8,254 nucleotides of DNA. Source: an uncultured Prevotella sp. GTDB taxonomy: Bacteria > Bacteroidota > Bacteroidia > Bacteroidales > Bacteroidaceae. The position numbers and the translations under genes are program-made. This document shows positions 1 through 6,117 of this stretch, piece after piece. Position 1 is the first letter of the stretch; every line of letters starts with the position of its first letter. The stretch is from NCBI GenBank assembly GCA_937906495.1, contig CALCVT010000103.1:1-8254 (forward strand), read 5' to 3'. The notes beneath the pieces are model-generated. The model did not search any database. It worked only from the letters and a program-made list of their open reading frames with translations, and was not told where the DNA came from.

Positions 1-1466
1 TCGAGGATGTTGGTATCAACACCGGGGAGAGCCGTAGGAACAACGAAGTTGAAGAAGGGGATAACCTTAGTTTCAGCCTTGTCGATAGAACCGTCGAGGA
101 TTGCATCGATGATACCACGAGTATCGCGGATAGAGATGCGCTTGCCGGTACCGTTCCAACCAGTGTTTACGAGGTAAGCGTGAGCCTGGTTAGCCTCCAT
201 CTTCTTAACGAGCTCCTGAGCATACTTGGTGGGGTGCAACTCGAGGAATGCCTGACCGAAGCAAGCCGAGAAAGTAGGAGTGGGCTCGGTAATGCCGCGC
301 TCTGTACCAGCCAACTTAGCAGTAAAGCCAGAGAGGAAGTAGTACTGAGCCTGGTCAGAGTTGAGGATAGATACGGGAGGAAGGACACCGAAGGCGTCGG
401 CAGAAAGGAAGATAACCTGCTTTGCAGCGGGACCCTTGCTGATGGGCTTAACGATGTTGGCAATGTGGTCGATGGGGTAGCTTACGCGCGTATTCTCGGT
501 AACGCTCTTGTCGGTAAAGTCGATGTTGCCATCCTTGTCAACCGTTACGTTCTCGAGGAGTGCATTGCGCTTGATTGCACCATAGATATCGGGCTCGCTT
601 TCCTTGTCGAGGTTGATAACCTTTGCGTAGCAACCACCTTCGTAGTTGAACACACCGTTATCATCCCATCCGTGCTCGTCGTCGCCGATGAGCTTACGCT
701 TGGGATCGGTAGAGAGGGTAGTCTTACCAGTACCAGAAAGACCGAAGAAGATAGCGGTGCTGGTTTCATCCATGTTGGTGTTAGCCGAGCAGTGCATTGA
801 AGCGATACCTTCGAGGGGCTTGTAGTAGTTCATCATAGAGAACATACCCTTCTTCATCTCGCCACCATACCAGGTGTTGATGATAACCTGCTCACGGCTG
901 GTGAGGTTGAATACAACAGCAGTTTCAGAGTTCAAGCCGAGTTCCTTGTAGTTCTCAACCTTAGCCTTCGAAGCGTTGTAAACAATAAAGTCGGGCTCGA
1001 AGTTAGCGAGTTCTTCCTCAGAAGGACGGATGAACATGTTCTTAACGAAGTGAGCCTGCCATGCTACCTCCATGATGAAACGCACAGCCATGCGAGTCTC
1101 CTTGTTGGCACCACAGAAACCATCAACAACGAAGAGGCGCTTGCCAGAAAGTTCCTTCTGTGCAATTTCCTTAACGGCCTTCCAAGCCTCCTCCGAAGCG
1201 GGCTTGTTGTCGTTCTTATATTCGTCGCTGGTCCACCATACTGTATCCTTAGACTTCTCATCCATTACGATGAACTTGTCCTTAGGCGAACGGCCAGTGT
1301 AGATACCGGTCATTACGTTAACGGCGTTGAGTTCGGTGTTCTGACCAACCTCAAAACCTTCGAGGCCAGCCTTAGTCTCCTCTTCGAAGAGCTGCTCGTA
1401 AGAGGGGTTGTGAACAATCTCAGTCACACCGGTAATACCGTACTTGGTCAAATCTAATGTTGCCAT
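1..1466 (-). CDS. pckA: Phosphoenolpyruvate carboxykinase (ATP), 3' end cut by window edge
   Basis: Cytosolic enzyme that interconverts oxaloacetate + ATP and phosphoenolpyruvate + CO2 + ADP. It serves gluconeogenesis, and in many anaerobic Bacteroidetes it is thought to run in the carboxylating direction towards succinate. Seen in the translation: TGRSPKDKF at residues 57-65 (Arg59 matches the substrate-binding Arg of the family), YGGEMKKGM at 200-208 with metal/substrate lysines K205 and K206, MHCSAN with the metal ligand H225, the P-loop GLSGTGKTT at 242-250, the acidic kinase-2 loop GDDEHGW at 261-267, and ENTRVSYP with R327. All key residues are present and the frame is open throughout. 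The window holds 488 codons; the family is usually about 535-540 residues, so roughly 45-50 C-terminal residues and the stop lie beyond position 1. The ATG at 1466 gives MATLDLTKYG, a typical N-terminus for Bacteroidales PckA; no Shine-Dalgarno is visible. Codon use looks strongly biased, as in a highly expressed gene. Confidence 0.97.
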   Translation of the reverse strand, partial: MATLDLTKYGITGVTEIVHNPSYEQLFEEETKAGLEGFEVGQNTELNAVNVMTGIYTGRSPKDKFIVMDEKSKDTVWWTSDEYKNDNKPASEEAWKAVKEIAQKELSGKRLFVVDGFCGANKETRMAVRFIMEVAWQAHFVKNMFIRPSEEELANFEPDFIVYNASKAKVENYKELGLNSETAVVFNLTSREQVIINTWYGGEMKKGMFSMMNYYKPLEGIASMHCSANTNMDETSTAIFFGLSGTGKTTLSTDPKRKLIGDDEHGWDDNGVFNYEGGCYAKVINLDKESEPDIYGAIKRNALLENVTVDKDGNIDFTDKSVTENTRVSYPIDHIANIVKPISKGPAAKQVIFLSADAFGVLPPVSILNSDQAQYYFLSGFTAKLAGTERGITEPTPTFSACFGQAFLELHPTKYAQELVKKMEANQAHAYLVNTGWNGTGKRISIRDTRGIIDAILDGSIDKAETKVIPFFNFVVPTALPGVDTNIL

Positions 1467-1512
1467 AATGATTTATGAAATTAATAGAATGAAAGGGTTT
1501 CAGTTTAGGGTT

Positions 1513-1539
1513 GGGTGAGCATTTGTGCATTTGCTCCCC
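1513..1539 (-). promoter_or_regulatory. Hairpin in the pckA 5' leader
   Basis: On the minus strand GGGGAGCA is followed by a 10-base loop and TGCTCACCC. Five pairs (GAGCA/TGCTC) are continuous, and three more G-C pairs form beyond one bulged A. The heptamer CAAATGC also occurs twice in tandem here, one base apart. If transcription starts about 7 bases after the -7 element at 1550-1557, this hairpin sits almost at the 5' end of the pckA mRNA, about 50 bases before the start codon. It could stabilise the mRNA or bind a regulator; the role is inference. Confidence 0.45.
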
Positions 1540-1549
1540 TTAACCGCAG

Positions 1550-1584
1550 CAAAAGTACTAAAAACTTACCGCACAGAGAACAAA
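1550..1584 (-). promoter_or_regulatory. Putative Bacteroidetes-type promoter of pckA
   Basis: The minus strand reads TACTTTTG at 1557-1550, an exact match to the -7 element TAnnTTTG used by the primary sigma factor of Bacteroidetes. A TTTG at 1584-1581 could be the -33 element, but the 23-base spacing is a few bases longer than usual. The element lies about 84 bases before the pckA start, in non-coding DNA downstream of the previous gene's terminator, where a promoter is needed. The motif has only six fixed bases, so chance matches occur. Confidence 0.5.
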
Positions 1585-1676
1585 TTAACTCAATTTATTG
1601 GGGCTCTTCTGCAAAAGTTTAGTAGTTTGGCTGTACAGAGCGTATGTTGTGTTTGCATTTTTAGTACAAAACGACT

Positions 1677-1692
1677 ATAAAAGTTCTTTTAT
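1677..1692. repeat. Short palindrome ATAAAAG-TT-CTTTTAT
   Basis: A perfect 7-bp inverted repeat with a 2-base centre. It is 2 bases from the foot of the terminator hairpin at 1695-1742 and about 120 bases upstream of the pckA -7 element. It may be an operator-like site or an appendage of the terminator region. A 2-base loop is too tight for a good RNA hairpin, so a DNA-level role or chance is more likely. Confidence 0.35.
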
Positions 1693-1694
1693 CA

Positions 1695-1742
1695 AAACTG
1701 CGGCCCCGAACAACCTTTAGGGTTGCGGGGCGGCCGCAGTTT
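1695..1742 (-). terminator. Strong intrinsic terminator after the YfhO-family gene
   Basis: The minus-strand transcript folds AAACTGCGGC against the matching 3' arm, then CCCCG/CGGGG and CAACC/GGTTG around a 5-base loop, with small bulges: about 20 base pairs, mostly G-C. The 3' arm ends in CAGTTTT, providing a short U run. It begins 13 bases after the TAA of the YfhO-family gene and separates that gene from pckA. The A/T-flanked stem is fairly symmetric, but there is no plus-strand gene for it to serve. Confidence 0.85.
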
Positions 1743-1755
1743 GGGTATATTGCCT

Positions 1756-4380
1756 TTAGGCAAGGTCTTCGTCGGCCGATTTTTTAGGAGTTCGACACGC
1801 ATTCCATACAGCCAGTGCAAAGAGCAGAAGAATAATGGTCAAAGCACCATAGGCTACATTGTTAGTGGTTGAAACGCTGGCAGGGCGGAATTCCATAACC
1901 ACCTCGTGGTTTCCGGCAGGAACTTTAAGGGCCCGAAGCACGTAGTTTACACGGCCTAACTCGGCTGGCTGACCATCAATGGTTGCAGTCCATCCGGGGT
2001 AGAATATTTCGGAAAATACTACCACGCCTCCCTTGGCGCTTTGCACCTTGTACTTGAGCTGGTTTGGTTCGTAGGCGGTAAGTTGCACCTTGCCCGAATC
2101 AAGCACTGTTCCTTCAAGTTGCTGCTTAAAGCGCTCATCGGCCACGGCCTGATGCTTGGTATCGAGCGTTCCTAGAACTTCCATTTCGGCATCGGCATTC
2201 TTTACAAAATGCAGGCTGTTTATAAACCATCCGTTGCCATTGGCATAGGGGTTTGTCACGGCCATTGCCTGTTTGCCGGCTCCGAATATCAAATACTTCG
2301 TATTGAGCATATTGAGCACCGGTGCCAGGCTGTCGCCCTGCACTTGGCTCATGTTGCCATTGGCCAAACTGATTGCACCTGCAAACTCCATTATTTCGTT
2401 GTTGAGCACACGCTCAATCAAGTCTTGATAACGGCGGAGTTTGGCCGCATGATAGCCACCGATGGAGTGGTGATAATAAGAAGTAGCATTCGACGTTTCG
2501 TTAAAGGGGTTGCCTGCTCCTAAGTTAACCACACGGTAGTAGCTCTTATCCTTCAGTATTTGCTCATCAGCTGGTGTCATGGCAAAGCCATCCTGCTGAA
2601 CAACAGGGTCGGTAAAACTTTCATCGTTAAGGTAACGCTTGTCTATTTGCCAAAGATCGAGCAAACAAACCAGCGCCAAGCACACACACATCATCCAACC
2701 CTTGATTTTTTGAGCTGCATAGGCCCAAAGTATCAGAATACCGACCACAATAATCAAAGCCGAACGCAAGGCATCGCCCGATAGAATGGCTTGGTGCATG
2801 GAGCTCAAGGACGTGCGGTAACGGGCTACGAAGTCGGGCGGGAAACCATTCTGAAGCATCACTCCGAACGCACTCTCGTCGGCCGCTGACAGGCAACTGC
2901 CTGCAACCGAGGGGGCCAGCCAAATTACAAGGCACAAGCCTAAGGTTGTAACTGCTGCTATGGGCAATCCGATACGCTTGCGCCAAGATGCTCCGTCCCA
3001 CGAGGTCAGGCAAAAGAGTTCTTTATTGCGCATTATCTGACTGAGGCAAAGAATGGCCAGCAGGGGTATGGTGAATTCTGCTATCACCAAGGCCGAACTA
3101 ACCGTACGGAACTTGGCATACATGGGCATATTGTCTATCAGGAAGTTGGCAACCTCGGGTATATTCTTTCCCCAGGCAAAAAGCAAACTCAACAGTGTTG
3201 ATGCAAGCAATGCCCACTTGAGCGGACCACGTACATAAAAAAGGCCAAGCATAAACAAAAAGCACACAAAGGCACCAATATAAACCGGTCCTACGGTAAA
3301 AGGCTGATCGCCCCAATAGAGCATCACACCGGGAGGGTTAGCTTGAATGCCTGCCTGCTGAAACATTTGCTGAGTCTGGCCTGCACAGTCGTAGAATTCG
3401 ACATAACCATCAAGGTCCTCAACATCTTTACGATCGAAAATTGAGGTTGAGCCTCCACCTTTATAATCAGGAATGAGCAAGGTTAGAGTTTCGTCAATAC
3501 CATAGCTCCAAGCCGTAATATAGTCGCGGTCAAGACCATTGGTTGCCTTGGGCGCTTCTTTTTGTGAAGCCGGAGGTGTCAGTTCGGCCTTTCCGCGTAT
3601 CGATTCCTGGGCATACTCGTAGGTATGATAAAGATTAGGCAAGTTGGCGGCAACACCGAGTAATCCGGCAAAGGTAATAACCATCGTGGCTTTGAGCCAC
3701 TGGCCAATGTTTTTACGCAGTATCGCATCTATTCCATAAGCCAGAACCATGAAAGCCATGACAAAGAGAAAGTAGTAGGTCATTTGCAAGTGATTGCTCA
3801 CCACCTGGAATGCCGTAAACAGGGCGGTTACGGCACCACCCCACAAGTATTTGCCCCGATAACAGAGCACCAGTCCTGCAATGGTAGGAGGAATAAAGGC
3901 TAAGGTCATAACCTTCCAGATGTGACCGGCAGCAATAATAATAAGAAAGTAGGACGAGAAAGCCCAAAGAACCGATCCGAGTGCTGCCAAATAGGGCTTA
4001 AAGTTGAAAGCACGAATCAGAATATAAAAACCCAAGAGGTAAAGAAAGAGGTAGCTGACGGCAGGAAACCACTCCCCGGTCCATAGTCCATAGGTTGCGG
4101 CTAACTCCGATACGACGCCGGTGGCACTATAGGAAGGCGCCATTTGATAAGTAGGCATACCGCTAAACAAAGCATTCGACCAGCGTGTAACCTCGCCGTT
4201 GTGAGTCTTCATGTAATCGCTTTGCTCTTTACCCAAGCCAACTGCGGCCACACTGTCGTGACCTCCAAGTACAAGACCTTCGCTCAGCGGTGTCAGAAAA
4301 TAAAACGTGCTGACGAGCAGGAAGATGAGCACAACGAGGATGTCGGGTCCGTACTTCTTGATACTGTTCTGATAATTCAT
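1756..4380 (-). CDS. YfhO-family polytopic membrane protein (GT-C-like)
   Basis: An 874-residue inner-membrane protein, usual length for Bacteroidetes members of the YfhO family. About 14 hydrophobic segments are visible: near residues 12-31, 106-124, 131-151, 156-174, 178-195, 202-220, 229-247, 364-382, 387-403, 428-448, 470-490, 541-556, 561-578 and 841-860. After the first segment comes LGGHD (D42), placed like the catalytic acid in the first outer loop of GT-C glycosyltransferases, then WSNALFSGMPTYQM (67-80). A large, probably periplasmic, domain (about 580-840) carries YHHSIGGYHAAKLRRYQ (636-652), NTKYLI (693-698) and FYPGWTATIDG (793-803), followed by the last helix. Known: Bacillus subtilis YfhO works with CsbB in glycosylating lipoteichoic acid. 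The substrate here is unknown, since a Bacteroidetes cell has no such polymer. The gene stands alone between its own promoter-like element and terminator. The ATG at 4380 fits the charged residues before helix 1. Confidence 0.9.
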   Translation of the reverse strand: MNYQNSIKKYGPDILVVLIFLLVSTFYFLTPLSEGLVLGGHDSVAAVGLGKEQSDYMKTHNGEVTRWSNALFSGMPTYQMAPSYSATGVVSELAATYGLWTGEWFPAVSYLFLYLLGFYILIRAFNFKPYLAALGSVLWAFSSYFLIIIAAGHIWKVMTLAFIPPTIAGLVLCYRGKYLWGGAVTALFTAFQVVSNHLQMTYYFLFVMAFMVLAYGIDAILRKNIGQWLKATMVITFAGLLGVAANLPNLYHTYEYAQESIRGKAELTPPASQKEAPKATNGLDRDYITAWSYGIDETLTLLIPDYKGGGSTSIFDRKDVEDLDGYVEFYDCAGQTQQMFQQAGIQANPPGVMLYWGDQPFTVGPVYIGAFVCFLFMLGLFYVRGPLKWALLASTLLSLLFAWGKNIPEVANFLIDNMPMYAKFRTVSSALVIAEFTIPLLAILCLSQIMRNKELFCLTSWDGASWRKRIGLPIAAVTTLGLCLVIWLAPSVAGSCLSAADESAFGVMLQNGFPPDFVARYRTSLSSMHQAILSGDALRSALIIVVGILILWAYAAQKIKGWMMCVCLALVCLLDLWQIDKRYLNDESFTDPVVQQDGFAMTPADEQILKDKSYYRVVNLGAGNPFNETSNATSYYHHSIGGYHAAKLRRYQDLIERVLNNEIMEFAGAISLANGNMSQVQGDSLAPVLNMLNTKYLIFGAGKQAMAVTNPYANGNGWFINSLHFVKNADAEMEVLGTLDTKHQAVADERFKQQLEGTVLDSGKVQLTAYEPNQLKYKVQSAKGGVVVFSEIFYPGWTATIDGQPAELGRVNYVLRALKVPAGNHEVVMEFRPASVSTTNNVAYGALTIILLLFALAVWNACRTPKKSADEDLA

Positions 4381-4419
4381 AAGCTATGAGGTGTTGTTTA
4401 TTGCTTTTGCATTGAGGGG

Positions 4420-4451
4420 CAAAGGTAATGCATTGTACGCGCATAATGAAA
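4420..4451 (-). promoter_or_regulatory. Putative Bacteroidetes-type promoter of the YfhO-family gene
   Basis: The minus strand reads TACCTTTG at 4427-4420, an exact match to the -7 element TAnnTTTG. TTTC at 4451-4448, 20 bases upstream, is a one-mismatch -33 element at the right distance. The start of transcription would fall near 4413, giving a leader of roughly 33 bases before the ATG at 4380. The element lies downstream of the preceding terminator, as expected for an independent unit. Confidence 0.6.
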
Positions 4452-4557
4452 GAAACGGGACAAAAACCTTTGCTCTCAAAGCTTCATCCTTCTGTTATAC
4501 CCGATATTGTGTTTGCCGCACAACTGTCCGGCCTCGTAAAAGAACAGAACGACTCTC

Positions 4558-4613
4558 AATAAAAAGGGCCGCATCTGCACGCTCCCTTGCAAGGAGATAA
4601 GCAGACTGCGGCC
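4558..4613 (-). terminator. Intrinsic terminator after the lipoprotein/barrel gene pair
   Basis: The minus-strand transcript forms GGCCGCA/TGCGGCC (4613-4607 with 4573-4567), then TCTGC/GCAGA and an inner CTCC/GGAG stem with a small loop, followed directly by CTTTTTATT at 4566-4558. The G-C rich stem with a U run right after it is a textbook Rho-independent terminator. It lies about 45 bases after the TAA of the barrel gene and about 130 bases upstream of the next promoter-like element. Confidence 0.9.
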
Positions 4614-4626
4614 AAAAGTATAACTG

Positions 4627-4650
4627 GGTGACTGCTGGTTCAGTCTCACC
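4627..4650 (-). other. Small hairpin between the barrel gene stop and its terminator
   Basis: On the minus strand GGTGAGACTG pairs with CAGTCACC across a short loop: eight pairs with a 2-base bulge. It starts 8 bases after the stop codon and has no U run, so it is not a terminator in itself. It may protect the mRNA 3' end or be part of a 3'-end-derived small RNA; both are inference. Confidence 0.45.
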
Positions 4651-4658
4651 TAACTACT

Positions 4659-6089
4659 TTACAAAGGTACAGACATACCAAGCGATACATTGGCATTGGT
4701 GTTGTTAAGCGGTATAAACTGCTTGCTCACCTTGCCAAAGAACCGGTCGGTTCCAACAAATATATTAAAATGACGGGCATGGAAGTCAATCACCATTCCG
4801 CCTGTAACACCTGTGCTTCCTGCAGCTACATTCACTGCGGCCTCAAACCATTTTAACGGGCGGACTGTAGCTGTGAACATACCTTGATGGTGAGAGAATT
4901 TTCCTGCCATACGTCCTGAATAAAGAAAACCCAAACGCAACTTGCGGTAAACAGGCAAAGTATATTCGGCACCTGCATTTAAAGTTGCAGCCAAAGTTCT
5001 GGCATCCGACTTTTGAGGGGTTTCGTCTTCGTAGAGCGCAAACATATCTTTCAAACCGTCTTGTATTGCATCAAGTTGATCTTCAATCTTATTGTTTCCG
5101 GTATCTGTACCACCGGCATAGATATCATTTTCAAAACCCTCAAAACGCCATACTCCAGCCGACGAAGCTTGGTAGGCATTGCTCCAGTTTATGAATCCTA
5201 AATCAGTGATAGCTGCGCTCAGTTTGAGATCAGGAAGAAGCTGATACGTTGCACCCAAATCGATTGCTAACCCCCAACCTGAAAGCCCTGGCTTGAACTC
5301 ATCAATGCCATCAATACGACGGCGATTGGTAAGGTTTCCATGCTCATCTACATAGTTCTTGCTCGGATCCTCATACGACAAAGTACTATTCATAATAGCA
5401 GCCGAAAGGCGGGCATCACCATCCACCAACCAGTAATCGTCGCGCAAGTGAAGGTTCAAGGTCTCTACATTCAAATCAGAATAGGCTGCACCTATCAACA
5501 ATTTAAATTTTCCGCCCACTGTAAGTTTTTCGCCTACTTTGCGCGAGTGGCCCAAACCTAGCTCCAGGTAATTCTCTGTGCGCATACCTAAATTCTTTAT
5601 CTGATAATCAGGCTTTTCGCCTGTAGTCTTCATAAATTCAAACAAACTCTTAGGCAGCGACAGCGAAGTATTGGAACACAAGTTCAACTCTACCACATTC
5701 ATACCACCAAAAGCTTTGAAAGCAACTCCTGCCAATTGATACTTTAGATGTAGAGCTAAATCGTTTTGATTATTAAGTTTGTTTAAAAAGGTAGAAGCAT
5801 CAACGTTGGGGTGCATAAACGTTGTAAGATTACGGCCATCAACCCCATAGCCCTGCCAAGAAGGCTGCATTTTATAAATAAAATTGGTCAGCCCCATATT
5901 ACCAGTCAATCCCAAATTAAAATTACCTAAAAGCAAAGGCATGGCTATATACGAAGAATCGAGCAATGCCGGATTCATTTCGTGACGATAATTCGACGTC
6001 TGCATAAAATAAGACGTACGCAGTTCCTGTGCCATTGTTGCAAGCGATATTGTTGCAGTCAACAAAATTGCCAATATTCTGTATTTCAT
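4659..6089 (-). CDS. Predicted outer-membrane beta-barrel protein, DUF5723-like
   Basis: A 476-residue exported protein. Residues 1-20 form a clear signal peptide (Lys/Arg start, hydrophobic core, cleavage expected at ATMA|QE). The mature start LRTSYFMQTSNYRHEMNPAL (23-42) and the alternating hydrophobic/polar, Gly- and aromatic-rich strands resemble the Bacteroidetes DUF5723 family, remembered as barrel-like proteins of unknown role. The segment GWGLAIDLGATYQL (271-284) followed by ITDLGFINW (294-302) is also typical. Residues about 335-365 are a charged, helix-prone insert. No catalytic motif is visible, and the last residue is Leu rather than the Phe common at the end of outer-membrane barrels. 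The start is the ATG at 6089, 28 bases after the stop of the lipoprotein gene, so the two are probably one operon; no clear Shine-Dalgarno is present. A transport or scaffold role is possible. The family name is from memory and unverified. Confidence 0.8.
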   Translation of the reverse strand: MKYRILAILLTATISLATMAQELRTSYFMQTSNYRHEMNPALLDSSYIAMPLLLGNFNLGLTGNMGLTNFIYKMQPSWQGYGVDGRNLTTFMHPNVDASTFLNKLNNQNDLALHLKYQLAGVAFKAFGGMNVVELNLCSNTSLSLPKSLFEFMKTTGEKPDYQIKNLGMRTENYLELGLGHSRKVGEKLTVGGKFKLLIGAAYSDLNVETLNLHLRDDYWLVDGDARLSAAIMNSTLSYEDPSKNYVDEHGNLTNRRRIDGIDEFKPGLSGWGLAIDLGATYQLLPDLKLSAAITDLGFINWSNAYQASSAGVWRFEGFENDIYAGGTDTGNNKIEDQLDAIQDGLKDMFALYEDETPQKSDARTLAATLNAGAEYTLPVYRKLRLGFLYSGRMAGKFSHHQGMFTATVRPLKWFEAAVNVAAGSTGVTGGMVIDFHARHFNIFVGTDRFFGKVSKQFIPLNNTNANVSLGMSVPL

Positions 6090-6117
6090 ATTCTCAATTG
6101 TAACTTTAACTGGGTTA

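Noticed and set aside
180..800. Long open frame of 206 codons on the plus strand
   Set aside because: It lies fully antisense to pckA, whose frame carries all the family motifs; such open antisense frames commonly arise from strong codon bias.
2627..3013. Open frame of 128 codons on the minus strand
   Set aside because: It overlaps the YfhO-family gene in another frame, has no recognisable protein features, and the YfhO frame is intact.
4613..4620. TACTTTTG on the minus strand, a perfect -7 promoter match
   Set aside because: Transcription from it would start inside the terminator stem, so it could yield no sensible transcript; no -33 element either.
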